DNA from: Bradyrhizobium sp. B097 | GTDB taxonomy: Bacteria; Pseudomonadota; Alphaproteobacteria; Rhizobiales; Xanthobacteraceae | NCBI RefSeq assembly: GCF_038957035.1 | Contig: NZ_CP152412.1 | Span: forward strand, 8,614,501-8,678,500 | Direction: 5' to 3' | DNA: 64,000 nucleotides | Part shown: in pieces, positions 1 to 8,411 of the stretch | Numbering within the stretch: the first letter of the stretch is position 1 | Layout of the letters: the number at the start of each line of letters is the position of its first letter | The notes under the pieces: model-generated | Database searches by the model: none | Told to the model about the DNA's origin: nothing | The model's input: only the letters and a program-made list of their open reading frames with translations | Made by a program: the position numbers and the translations under genes

Positions 1-1699
1 GCGGCGCGACGCGCTGCAGCACCTGCGCGAGCACGGTCTCCTTCGGCCCGAAGGTCTGCATGCGGCCGTCCTTGAGCACCAGCAACTGGTCGACGCCCTC
101 GATGCCGATCGGCCGGTGTGCGACCACGACGACGACGGCACCGCGCTCGCGGGCGCCACGCACCGCGCGGGTCAGCGCCTCGTCGCCTTCGCTGTCGAGA
201 TTGGAGTTCGGCTCGTCCAGCACGATCAGGAACGGATTGCCGTAGAGCGCGCGCGCCAGCGCGACGCGCTGCGCCTGGCCGGCGGAAAGCGCAGTGCCCT
301 GCTCGCCGACCTGGGTGTCGTAGCCCTCGCGCATCTTGATGATCATCTCATGCACGCCGGCCTCCTTGGCCGCCGCGATGATACCGTCGGACTTGGCGTC
401 GGGGTCGAACCGGCAGATGTTCTGCGCGACCGTGCCGGCGAACAGTTCGACGTCCTGCGGCAAATAGCCGACATGGCGTCCGAGTTGATCCGACGACCAC
501 TGATCCAGCGCGGCACCGTCGAGCCGTACCTTGCCGCGCGCCGGCACCCATACGCCGACCAGCGCCCGGATCAGCGACGATTTGCCGGAACCGCTCGGGC
601 CGATCACACCGACGCCGCTGCCGGCTTCGACGGCGAAGGTGACATCCTGCACGATCGGGCGCTGGTCGCCCGGCGCAACCATGGTCACCGCCTCGACCGA
701 GAGTTTCTTCTGCGGCGCCTGCAGCAGCGTCTGCTCCGGCCGCGCCGGAATCTGCTGCAGCAGGCGGTTGAGGCGCTGCCAGCTCTGCCGCGCGGCGACG
801 AAGCTCTTCCAATGCGCGATCGCGAGATCGACCGGCGCCAGCGCCCGCGCGCTCAGGATCGAGCCGGCGATGATGATGCCGCCGGTGGCCTCCTGGTGGA
901 TCACGAGATAGGCACCGACCGCGAGCACCGCCGACTGCAGCATCATGCGCAGCACCTTGGCGACCGCACCGAGCCCGCCGCTCACGTCGCTCGCACGCTG
1001 GTTGCCGGATAGATATTCCTCGTTGGCTTCGTTCCAGCGCTTGTTCATCCGCCCGGCCATGCCCATCGCCACGAGCACTTCGGCGTTGCGGCGGCTGGAA
1101 GCGGCGAGATCGTTGCGCCGCGCCGCGAGCGACATCGCTTCCCTGGCCGGCGTGCGCGACATGTATTCGGTGATCAGCGTCAGCGTCACCAGGATGACAG
1201 CGCCGACCAGCGCCGTGACGCCGAGCAGCCAATGGAACGCGAAGCAGATCAGCATGTAGAACGGCAGCCAGGGCAGGTCGAAGAACGCGCCGGGACCCAT
1301 GCTGCCGAGGAAGGAACGCACATTGTCGAGGTCGCGCAGCGGCTGCAGGCCCTCGCTGCGATTGCCGGCCATCAGCGGCAGCCGCACGATGGTGTCGAAC
1401 ACCCGCGCATTGAGCGCTTCGTCGAGCGAGGTGCCGACGCGGCCGAGGATCCGTCCGCGCAACAGATCGAGCACGCCCTGGGCCATGTAGAGGACCGCGG
1501 CGATGACGACGAGGCCGACCAGGGTCGGAACACTGCGGCTCGGCAGCACGCGGTCGTAGACCTGCAGCATGAACATCGAGCCTGTCAGATACAACAGGTT
1601 GATCATGCAACTGATGAGGCCGACGCCGATGAAGGCACTGCGGCATGCGCGCAGCGCCTCAGCCAGTTCGGAACGCCGGACAGCGGGCGCGGCTGCCAT
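1..1699 (-). CDS. Type I secretion system permease/ATPase (PrtD-like), 3' end cut by window
   Basis: Inner-membrane ABC exporter that would energise one-step secretion of proteins carrying a C-terminal signal, together with a membrane fusion protein and TolC. The reading frame opens at an ATG at 1699 and stays open to base 1, about 566 codons, close to the usual length of 560-590 residues, so only the last few residues are missing. An N-terminal membrane domain (first ~300 residues, FMLQVYDRVLPS motif typical of the PrtD/HlyB class) is followed by an ATPase domain with Walker A GPSGSGKSS (near base 580), signature LSAGQAQR (near 270) and Walker B LIVLDEP (near 225). The fusion-protein gene would be expected beyond base 1. 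A possible substrate is the large repeat protein at 15.5-19.7 kb. Confidence 0.9.
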   Translation of the reverse strand, partial: MAAAPAVRRSELAEALRACRSAFIGVGLISCMINLLYLTGSMFMLQVYDRVLPSRSVPTLVGLVVIAAVLYMAQGVLDLLRGRILGRVGTSLDEALNARVFDTIVRLPLMAGNRSEGLQPLRDLDNVRSFLGSMGPGAFFDLPWLPFYMLICFAFHWLLGVTALVGAVILVTLTLITEYMSRTPAREAMSLAARRNDLAASSRRNAEVLVAMGMAGRMNKRWNEANEEYLSGNQRASDVSGGLGAVAKVLRMMLQSAVLAVGAYLVIHQEATGGIIIAGSILSARALAPVDLAIAHWKSFVAARQSWQRLNRLLQQIPARPEQTLLQAPQKKLSVEAVTMVAPGDQRPIVQDVTFAVEAGSGVGVIGPSGSGKSSLIRALVGVWVPARGKVRLDGAALDQWSSDQLGRHVGYLPQDVELFAGTVAQNICRFDPDAKSDGIIAAAKEAGVHEMIIKMREGYDTQVGEQGTALSAGQAQRVALARALYGNPFLIVLDEPNSNLDSEGDEALTRAVRGARERGAVVVVVAHRPIGIEGVDQLLVLKDGRMQTFGPKETVLAQVLQRVAP

Positions 1700-1848
1700 A
1701 AAAACCGATCTCTGCAAAACAAAAGAGTTACGTGATCGCCACGTTGTACAGACGTTTGCGACCACCGTCCATTTCAAGTCGCGCCAACCAAAGCATGGTT
1801 CGCGGCCTATTTTTGTGATCCCACAGACAGTTGACGGAATAATTAGGG
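1700..1848. other. Intergenic, promoter side of the exporter
   Basis: AT-richer stretch between the exporter start and the stop of the thioesterase gene. Both flanking genes are on the minus strand, so it should carry the exporter promoter. No convincing operator was seen. Confidence 0.4.
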
Positions 1849-2712
1849 TTAACCGGCCGCGGAACCCGGACCCGCAGCGGGTGCGCTTCTCGGAAAGGGC
1901 ACGAGAATGACCGACATCGAGACCCGGCCGATCTCGCCTTCCACGTCGAGCAATACCCCGCTGCCGACGCCAAGCCCGGCCTCCGGGCGCCAGCGGGCCT
2001 CGGCGCGAATACCGATCCACGCGCCCCGCGGCGGCCTGAACAGCTGCACCGCAAGGTTCGGATTGGGGTCGGCCACCACGTTCTGCACCGGACGCGCGAT
2101 GCCGTGGGTCCAGTCGGCCGGACCGAGCACGCGCGCCAGCGGGCCGGCATCCGCGATCACGCTGTGACGCATGCGAAACCAGGCGACGTCGTCGCCGGCG
2201 CGGGCTTCCATCGCGTCCATGAACCAGCTGCGGCCATGGACCGCGTGCGGGCTGCGCAACGGAAAGACCGTGGGATCCACCGGGTCGGCTGCGCTGCCGT
2301 GAAAGCCGGGGACATCGACCGCACGTTCGCGCGACAGCGTCACGCGCACCGTCGCACAGGGCTGCTCCTCGCCGGCCGGCCACAGCGTGTTGTCGACGAC
2401 GCTGACCCGGCCGCCCTCGGTCACGACTGCGACTTGCGTGCGCAATTCCGCCATCGGCGCCGGCCGCAGGAACCAGGCGCACGCCGATATCGCGGTGCCC
2501 CAGTTGCGCGGACCTGCCATCGCCTCGACCTCGGCGGTCAGGAGGCTTGCGACCGCTCCGCCCTGGAGGCCTGCGAACGGCCCCGCCGCCAGCGCAGCGG
2601 GCTTCCAGTGATGCGGCGTGGCGAGCGGTTCGAAAATGGCCAAGGCGGATGAGATCTTCTGAGGTGAGCAGAATTGAGCGTGGGAGCAATCTGATCCAAG
2701 AATGGCGACCAT
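1849..2712 (-). CDS. Thioesterase-like (acyl-CoA thioesterase, double hotdog) protein
   Basis: The sequence resembles the TesB-like acyl-CoA thioesterase superfamily: an N-terminal hotdog with AAGPFAGLQGGAVASLL after a short FEPL opening, and a second half ending in the strand DVEGEIGRVSMSVILVPFP. Such enzymes hydrolyse acyl-CoA in the cytoplasm; the substrate cannot be read from sequence. The ATG at 2712 overlaps the start of the divergent LysR gene, and the first ~20 residues do not look like the family. A TTG at 2643 would give a start just before AIFEPL, which fits family members better and would leave room for a promoter. The stop is TAA at 1849-1851. The adjacent LysR regulator probably controls it. 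Confidence 0.75.
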   Translation of the reverse strand: MVAILGSDCSHAQFCSPQKISSALAIFEPLATPHHWKPAALAAGPFAGLQGGAVASLLTAEVEAMAGPRNWGTAISACAWFLRPAPMAELRTQVAVVTEGGRVSVVDNTLWPAGEEQPCATVRVTLSRERAVDVPGFHGSAADPVDPTVFPLRSPHAVHGRSWFMDAMEARAGDDVAWFRMRHSVIADAGPLARVLGPADWTHGIARPVQNVVADPNPNLAVQLFRPPRGAWIGIRAEARWRPEAGLGVGSGVLLDVEGEIGRVSMSVILVPFPRSAPAAGPGSAAG

Positions 2713-3664
2713 GACAAAAGGCCATTCATCACTTCAGGTGAACAGGATTCACCCATTGGACGCCCCGGATCCGCGGGCCATCCCGCCGCTGACCGCGCTG
2801 CTCGCCTTCGAGCGCGCGGCAACCCAGCTCAGCTTCCGCCGCGCCGCGCACGACCTGTCGCTGAGCCCGTCGGCGATCAGCCATCAGATCCGCGGACTGG
2901 AGCAGCAGTTCGGCACCAAGCTGTTCGTCCGCGGCGCGCGCTCAGTGCGGCTGACCGCGGACGGCGAACGTTACCTGGCAAAGGTGTCGGCCGCGCTGGC
3001 GACGTTGCAGGAGGCGAGCCGCGACATGCTGCGGCAACGCGGCGAGGCCAGCGGCGAGCTGTGGATCAGCTCTTTGCCGTTCTTCACCAGCGCCGTGCTG
3101 CTGCCGGCGCTGCCGGAGTTCAAGCGGCGTCATCCGCAACTGACGCTGCGGATCGAGGCCACCCACCAATATGCCGACTTCAACGGCTCGCGCGTCGATG
3201 TCGCGATCCGCTACGGGCGGGAACATGCCGCCGGGCTGAAGGTCGAGCCGTTGGTCCAGGTCAGGGGATTGCCGGTCTGCATACCGGCGATGGTCAAGGC
3301 GGGGCTTCGGAGCCCTGCAGACCTGTCCCGCGAGGTGCTGATCCATGTCACGACGCAACCGCGGGCGTGGCCGACCTGGCTGAAGGAGGCCGGCTTGCCG
3401 CATCTCGCCCCGCGCGGGCATCTGTGGCTCGACAGCGTGCCGGCGATGCTGGAGGCTGCGGAACACGGGCTCGGCGTGGCGCTCGCAATGGCGCCCCTGA
3501 TCAAGGCGCGGCCGGGCTTCGGCAAGCGGCTGGTGGCGCCGTTTGCATTCGAGGCCGCGCATCACGAGACGATCTACCTGGTCTCCCGCACCGAGCTGGC
3601 ACGAGACCGGCGGATCGCGGCGGTGCGGCGCTGGATCGCCGACGCGGTGGCGCGGGCGAGCTAA
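2702..3664 (+). CDS. LysR-family transcriptional regulator (GcvA/AmpR-like)
   Basis: DNA-binding activator or repressor with an N-terminal winged helix-turn-helix (about residues 25-85, LTALLAFERAATQLSFRRAA then SPSAISHQIRGLEQQ) and a periplasmic-binding-protein-like effector domain. The opening PPLTALLAFE and the KLFVRGARSVRLT segment are typical of the GcvA/AmpR branch. Two in-frame ATGs lie at 2702 and 2711, and the true start could also be further inside, since about 25 residues precede the conserved helix. It is divergent from the thioesterase-like gene, the classical arrangement for a LysR regulator and its target. The effector is unknown. Confidence 0.92.
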   Translation: MATMTKGHSSLQVNRIHPLDAPDPRAIPPLTALLAFERAATQLSFRRAAHDLSLSPSAISHQIRGLEQQFGTKLFVRGARSVRLTADGERYLAKVSAALATLQEASRDMLRQRGEASGELWISSLPFFTSAVLLPALPEFKRRHPQLTLRIEATHQYADFNGSRVDVAIRYGREHAAGLKVEPLVQVRGLPVCIPAMVKAGLRSPADLSREVLIHVTTQPRAWPTWLKEAGLPHLAPRGHLWLDSVPAMLEAAEHGLGVALAMAPLIKARPGFGKRLVAPFAFEAAHHETIYLVSRTELARDRRIAAVRRWIADAVARAS

Positions 3665-3712
3665 AGTGTGATGAAGCCAGGTCGAACCTGCGACCGCAAA
3701 GACGTTGCGCTG

Positions 3713-3826
3713 CCTCTCCCGCTTGCGGGGGAGGGCTGGGGTGGGGGTCTATCCGCGAGCCATATCGTGGAGAGAACCCCCACCCGCCGCGCTACGCGCG
3801 TCGGCCTCCCCCGCAAGCGGGAGAGG
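3713..3826. repeat. Dispersed palindromic repeat, family A (copy 1)
   Basis: Inverted arms CCTCTCCCGCTTGCGGG (3713 onward) and CCGCAAGCGGGAGAGG (to 3826) enclose a GGTGGGGGT/ACCCCCACC pair, giving a long hairpin between two convergent genes. Related copies lie at 9381-9540 and 59512-59637. Confidence 0.85.
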
Positions 3827-3873
3827 CGAAACGAGTCTGCGGTCCGACTGATTCAGCCAAAAGGCTACGCGTT

Positions 3874-4851
3874 TTAGACCGCGGCGACCGCCGGTTCTGC
3901 CAGAACACAGCGCGCCAGATGCCCGGGCGCGGTTTGCACGCTGGGCGGCAATTGTTCACTGCAGCGCGGCTCGGCGAACTTGCAGCGCGGTGCAAACGAG
4001 CAGCTGGCCGGCGCGTGATCGAGCGAGGGCGGCGTGCCCGGAATGGTCTCGAGCCGCTGACCGCGCATCGCGCCGTGAATGGTCGAGGCCAGCAGGCCCT
4101 TCGCATAGGGATGAACCGGCGTGCGCACGATATCGCGCAAGGCGCCCTGCTCCACGATCTGGCCGGCATACATCACCGCGACCCGGTCGCAGATCTCGAT
4201 GGCGACGCCGATATCGTGGGTGACGAAGATGACGGACATTCCGAATTCGCGCTGCAGCTCGCGCAGCAGCAGCAGGATCTGGATCTGCACGGTGGCATCG
4301 AGCGCGGTGGTCGGCTCGTCCGCGAGCAGGATCTTCGGCTTGCAGGCCAGCGCCAACGCGATCATCGCACGTTGGCGCATGCCGCCCGACATCTCGTGCG
4401 GATAGGAGTCGAGCCTTCGTTTCGCGGAGGGGATCCGCACCACCTCGAGCATCTCGAGCGCGCGCGCGGTGGCGTCGCGCTCGCTCTTGCCCTCGTGGCG
4501 CATCACCGTTTCCGCGATCTGGCGGCCGATCGTGTAGACCGGATCGAGCGCCAGCGCCGGCTCCTGGAAGATCATCGAGACGGTCTGGCCGCGGAATGCG
4601 GACAGCGCCTCGTCATCCATCGCCAGCACGTCCCGGCCAAGCACATTGACGCTGCCGGAGATCTGCGTGCGTTTCTTCGGTAGCAGCCGCATCAGCGCGC
4701 GCAGCGTCACGCTCTTGCCCGAGCCGGACTCGCCGAGCAGCCCCAACACCTCGCCCTCGCCGAGCTGTAGGCTGAGATCGTTCACGGCATGGACCGTGCG
4801 ATCTCCGGTGAAGCGGATGTTGAGGTTGTTGATCTCGACGAGACTGGTCAT
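3874..4851 (-). CDS. Dipeptide/oligopeptide ABC transporter ATP-binding protein (DppD-like)
   Basis: Cytoplasmic ATPase of a peptide/nickel-type (Dpp/Opp) importer, 325 residues starting MTSLVEIN. Walker [10 protein letters not shown]-loop MIFQEP, signature MSGGMRQR, Walker B ILLADEP and the C-terminal zinc-ribbon-like [14 protein letters not shown] extension (oligo_HPY) are all present. Its start overlaps the amidase stop in an ATGA arrangement (4848-4851), so it is the last gene of the importer operon. Unusually it is separated from the second ATPase by the amidase and its small partner. The ORF stays open upstream, but that part is out of frame with the amidase and was rejected. Confidence 0.95.
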   Translation of the reverse strand: MTSLVEINNLNIRFTGDRTVHAVNDLSLQLGEGEVLGLLGESGSGKSVTLRALMRLLPKKRTQISGSVNVLGRDVLAMDDEALSAFRGQTVSMIFQEPALALDPVYTIGRQIAETVMRHEGKSERDATARALEMLEVVRIPSAKRRLDSYPHEMSGGMRQRAMIALALACKPKILLADEPTTALDATVQIQILLLLRELQREFGMSVIFVTHDIGVAIEICDRVAVMYAGQIVEQGALRDIVRTPVHPYAKGLLASTIHGAMRGQRLETIPGTPPSLDHAPASCSFAPRCKFAEPRCSEQLPPSVQTAPGHLARCVLAEPAVAAV

Positions 4852-6260
4852 GCGAGCTTGGGGACCCTGGCGTGGAAGTCGGTCGCGCGCTGGAAGGCGG
4901 CGCCGATCCGGAGCAACACCGCTTCCTCGAAGGAGCGGCCGATCAGCTGCATGCCGACCGGCAGACCCGCCTTGGTGAAGCCCGAGGGGATCGAGAGCGA
5001 CGGCAGGCCGAGATAGTTGACCGGGCGGGTGAACCTCGTCAGCCGCTGGATCACCGCTTCCGCGCCCGGACCGTTGCCGACATCGCTCTCGGCGATCGTC
5101 GGCGCCGGCACCGGGGCCGACGGCGCGATCACCGCATCGACGCCACTGACCGCCGCGTTGTGCGCGGCGAGCGCGGGTCCGCGCCAGCGCATCGCCTCGA
5201 GGTAGGTGACCGCGGGAATGGTGAGGCCATTCTGCAGCCGCATCAGGACCTGCGCGCCGTAATCCTGCGGCCGCTCGATCATCCAGCGCTTGTGATAGGC
5301 CGCGGCCTCGGCCGCGAGCACGAGTTGCGACGCGGCGCTGAGCTGGCGCTGATCGGGCAGCTCGACCTTGACGATCTCGGCGCCTTCCTTCTTCAAGGTG
5401 GCCACCGTCTCGTCGAGGATGCGCGCGACCTCGCCATCGAGGTCGTCGACATAGAACGCCGTCGGGACGCCGATCTTGAGACCCTTCAGCGATTGTCTGG
5501 TCGCGGCCAGATAGTCGGGCACCGGTTGCGTCGACGCCGTCAGGTCCTCGGAATCGGCGCCGGCCATCAGGCCGAGCAGCAGCGCGCAATCCTCCGCGGT
5601 CTGCGCCAGCGGACCGACGGTGTCGAGCGACTGCGACAACGGCATCGCGCCCGCGCGGCTGACGCGGCCGACCGTCGTCTTGAGGCCGGTGACGCCGCAG
5701 AAATGCGCGGGCATGCGCACCGAGCCGCCGGTGTCGGAACCCAGCGCGGCAAAGGTCAAGCGCGCGGCGACCGCCGAGCCCGAGCCCGACGACGAGCCTC
5801 CGGTGATGTGCTGGACATTCCAGGGATTGCGCACCGCGCCGTAATGCACATTGTGGCCGGTCGGCCCATAGGCGAACTCGACCATCTGCAGCGAGCCGAG
5901 CCGAACCTGCCCGGCATCCTTCAGCCGCTGCAATGCCGTCGCGGTCGTCTTCGGCACGAAGTCGCGGCGGATCAGCGAGCCGCAGGTCACGACCTTGCCG
6001 GCCTCGTAATACATGTCCTTGTGCGCCAGCGGCACGCCGTGCAGCGCGCCCCGGCTGTTGCCCTTGGCGAGCGCGGCGTCAGCTTCGGTGGCGGCCGCAA
6101 GCGCCTGTTCGGATTCGATCGCCATATAGGCGTTGAGGCGCGGCTGCCATTCCGCGATGCGATGCAGTACGGCGCGCGTCACCTCATGCGAGGAGACTTT
6201 CTTGTCGGCAATCGCCTTGGCGACCGCGGTCAGCGTCATCAGGGCCGGTTCGGTGCTCAT
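4848..6260 (-). CDS. Amidase (amidase-signature family)
   Basis: Ser-cisSer-Lys hydrolase of 470 residues. The catalytic set is visible: Lys81 in LAHKDMYY, the cis-Ser in TGGSSSGSGS (155-161) and the nucleophile Ser180 in GSDTGGSVRMPA. It should hydrolyse a carboxamide in the cytoplasm. Placement inside an ABC importer operon, overlapping both neighbours by four bases, suggests that it acts on the imported substrate. The gene just upstream codes for a GatC/AtzG-like small protein, so the closest functional analogy is an AtzE-AtzG-type hydrolase rather than the tRNA amidotransferase GatA. The substrate is unknown. Confidence 0.93.
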   Translation of the reverse strand: MSTEPALMTLTAVAKAIADKKVSSHEVTRAVLHRIAEWQPRLNAYMAIESEQALAAATEADAALAKGNSRGALHGVPLAHKDMYYEAGKVVTCGSLIRRDFVPKTTATALQRLKDAGQVRLGSLQMVEFAYGPTGHNVHYGAVRNPWNVQHITGGSSSGSGSAVAARLTFAALGSDTGGSVRMPAHFCGVTGLKTTVGRVSRAGAMPLSQSLDTVGPLAQTAEDCALLLGLMAGADSEDLTASTQPVPDYLAATRQSLKGLKIGVPTAFYVDDLDGEVARILDETVATLKKEGAEIVKVELPDQRQLSAASQLVLAAEAAAYHKRWMIERPQDYGAQVLMRLQNGLTIPAVTYLEAMRWRGPALAAHNAAVSGVDAVIAPSAPVPAPTIAESDVGNGPGAEAVIQRLTRFTRPVNYLGLPSLSIPSGFTKAGLPVGMQLIGRSFEEAVLLRIGAAFQRATDFHARVPKLA

Positions 6261-6448
6261 TTCGACACCTTCTGCGCCAGCAGGAAGCTCGCGGGTTCGA
6301 GATCGAACGGCAGCGTGCCGGAGATCGGCGCGAAGCCGTCGAATGCCGGTCCGATCGAGTTGGCGATGCGGGCGGCGACATCGTCATCGGCGGGCACGTC
6401 GGCGACGTGCGCGATCACCTTGACGTCCTTGGGAGTTGGTCTGGTCAT
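6257..6448 (-). CDS. Small AtzG/GatC-like amidase partner protein
   Basis: 63 residues beginning MTRPTPKDVKVIAHVADV. The pattern of a helical start followed by DDDVAARIANSIGPAFDGF, an acidic and hydrophobic stretch and a C-terminal PASFLLAQ helix resembles the short GatC/AtzG (DUF4089-like) proteins that wrap around amidase-signature enzymes. The start overlaps the preceding ATPase stop (6445-6448) and its stop overlaps the amidase start (6257-6260), so both are translationally coupled. A longer ORF to 6595 exists, but that extension lies inside the ATPase gene. The subunit role is inferred from size, composition and position; family membership has not been tested by a search. Confidence 0.7.
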   Translation of the reverse strand: MTRPTPKDVKVIAHVADVPADDDVAARIANSIGPAFDGFAPISGTLPFDLEPASFLLAQKVSK

Positions 6449-7518
6449 GCCGCGTTTTCTCCTTTTGCTTTTGCCGGCGCGCGGCTGTGCCCCGAGCCAG
6501 CAATGGCCATGTAGCACGCCGCTTGATGGCCCATTGTATCGAGATCGCTGAGTTTTGGCGTGTCGTTTGCGCAGAGCGGCTCCGCAAATGGACAACGGGT
6601 GTGAAACCGGCAGCCGGCCGGCGGATCGATCGGATTGGGCGGATCGCCCGAGATCGGCGGTACCTCCGTGCGCCTGTCGGGATCGGATGACGGCATCGCC
6701 GCCAGCAGCGCGCGGGTATAGGGATGCGCCGGCGCGTCCCAGACCGCGTCGACCGGGCCGAGCTCGACGACCTCGCCGAGATACATCACCAGCACGCGAT
6801 CGGAGATGTAGCGGACCACGTTGAGATCGTGGCTGATGAACAGATAGGTCAGGCCGAATTCGCGCTTCAGGTCGGCGAGCAGATTGAGCACCTGCGCCTC
6901 GACCGATTTGTCGAGCGCGGAAACCGCCTCGTCGAGGATCACGAGCCGCGGCGACAGCGCGAGCGCGCGGGCGATATTGACGCGCTGGCGCTGGCCGCCG
7001 GACACTTCATGCGGATAGCGGTTGGCGAAAATCTCCGGCCGCAAGCCCACCTTGCCGAGCAGCTCGCGCGCCAGCGTCCGCGCCGTGTCGTCGGCCATGC
7101 CGTGGACTTTTGGTCCGAACGCGATCGATTCCTCGATGGTGAGGCGCGGGTTGAGCGAGGCGTAGCTGTCCTGGAACACCATCTGCACGCCGCGCCGCAA
7201 ATCGCGCAGCGAGAGCGCCGGGCCGACCTGCCGGCCGTCAAAGATGATGTCGCCGGCATCGCGCGCCATCAGATGCATCAACAGCCGCGCGGTGGTCGAC
7301 TTGCCGCAGCCGGATTCGCCGACAATGCCGACGGTCTCACCCTTCATGACCGCGAACGAGACATCGTCGACGGCACGCACGGTCTTGCGCGGGCTGAACA
7401 GCCCGCCGCGCACCGGGAAGTGCTTGGTCAATCCATTGACCTGCAGCAGCGGCTGCGCGGCGCCGCCGATATCGGCGACCGGCTCCAGCATATCGACGGA
7501 GAGATTGGCCTCGCTCAT
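6445..7518 (-). CDS. Dipeptide/oligopeptide ABC transporter ATP-binding protein (DppF-like)
   Basis: Second ATPase of the importer, 357 residues. It carries Walker A GESGCGKST, the FPVRGGL opening typical of the DppF/OppF branch, signature VSGGQRQR, Walker B LVILDEAVSALD and the C-terminal CRFHTRCPFAEPLC cluster. It begins three bases after the permease stop and overlaps the small AtzG-like gene by four bases. The tail (SGHSRAPAKAKGENAA) is low-complexity. It works in the cytoplasm with the two permeases encoded upstream. Confidence 0.95.
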   Translation of the reverse strand: MSEANLSVDMLEPVADIGGAAQPLLQVNGLTKHFPVRGGLFSPRKTVRAVDDVSFAVMKGETVGIVGESGCGKSTTARLLMHLMARDAGDIIFDGRQVGPALSLRDLRRGVQMVFQDSYASLNPRLTIEESIAFGPKVHGMADDTARTLARELLGKVGLRPEIFANRYPHEVSGGQRQRVNIARALALSPRLVILDEAVSALDKSVEAQVLNLLADLKREFGLTYLFISHDLNVVRYISDRVLVMYLGEVVELGPVDAVWDAPAHPYTRALLAAMPSSDPDRRTEVPPISGDPPNPIDPPAGCRFHTRCPFAEPLCANDTPKLSDLDTMGHQAACYMAIAGSGHSRAPAKAKGENAA

Positions 7519-7521
7519 GCT

Positions 7522-8409
7522 CTAGTTCCTGATGTCCATGGCGCTGCGCATGCCGTCGCTGAGCAGATTGAAGCAGATCGAGACCGCGAAGATCATCGCG
7601 CCCGGCAGCGCCGCGACCCACGGATTGACATAGATCGCGGTACGCAGCGTGTTCAGCATCAAGCCCCATTCCGGCTCCGGCGGCTTGGTGCCGAGCCCGA
7701 GGAACGAGAGGCCCGCGGCGAGGATCATCGACACCGAGATCAGGCCGGTGGCGTAGACGAAGATCGGGCCCAGCACATTGCCGAGCATGTGCACGCGCAT
7801 GATGGTGAAAGGACCGGCGCCGGACGCGCGCGCCGCCTCGACGAAATCCATGTTGCGGACACCGGTGGTGACGCTTTCGGCGACGCGGGTGATCTGCGGC
7901 ACGAACACGATGGTCAGCGATACGATCGAGTTGGTGATGCCGGCACCGAGCGCCCCCGAGATCGCGATCGCCAGCAACACCGACGGGAAGGCGTAGAACA
8001 CGTCGACGGTGCGCATGATCGCGGTGTTGAGCTTGCCGCCGACATAGCCTGCGACGAGGCCGAGCGAGGTGCCGATCATGAAGGCGAGGATCACCGGCAG
8101 GATGCCGATCAGCAGCGACAGCCGTCCGCCGTAGATCAGCCGCGCCAGCATGTCGCGGCCGAGCTCGTCGGTACCGAGCGGATAGCCCGGCGTGCCGATG
8201 TGGCGGAGACGACGGATCATCGAGCCCTGATAGGGATCGGCGAGATGCAGCCATGGCGCCAGCAGCGCAGAGGCGAAGATCAGCACCAGGATGATGGCGC
8301 AGGCCATGCTGACCTTGTCGCGCCTGATGCGGCGCCCAACCGTCGCCCAGTAGCCGCGCGCCTTGGTCGCGGGCGCGGCCTGCAATGCAGTATCTGACAT
8401 CGCACTCAT
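7522..8409 (-). CDS. Dipeptide ABC transporter permease (DppC-like)
   Basis: Inner-membrane permease of 295 residues starting MSAMSDTAL; a second ATG nine bases later (8400) is possible. It shows the OppC-type N-terminal segment with one membrane helix (CAIILVLIFASALLAPWLH), the GTDELGRDMLARLIYGGR motif that marks the DppC/OppC class, and the EAA-like loop EAARASGAGPFTIMRVHMLGN. About six membrane helices are visible. It begins two bases after the stop of the partner permease gene. Confidence 0.95.
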   Translation of the reverse strand: MSAMSDTALQAAPATKARGYWATVGRRIRRDKVSMACAIILVLIFASALLAPWLHLADPYQGSMIRRLRHIGTPGYPLGTDELGRDMLARLIYGGRLSLLIGILPVILAFMIGTSLGLVAGYVGGKLNTAIMRTVDVFYAFPSVLLAIAISGALGAGITNSIVSLTIVFVPQITRVAESVTTGVRNMDFVEAARASGAGPFTIMRVHMLGNVLGPIFVYATGLISVSMILAAGLSFLGLGTKPPEPEWGLMLNTLRTAIYVNPWVAALPGAMIFAVSICFNLLSDGMRSAMDIRN

Positions 8410-8411
8410 GG

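Noticed and set aside
348..1646. 432-codon minus-strand ORF
   Set aside because: Same strand but wrong frame of the type I exporter, whose true frame has Walker and signature motifs and runs off the window.
3061..4683. 540-codon plus-strand ORF
   Set aside because: Crosses the LysR gene, a palindromic repeat and an ATPase gene in wrong frames.
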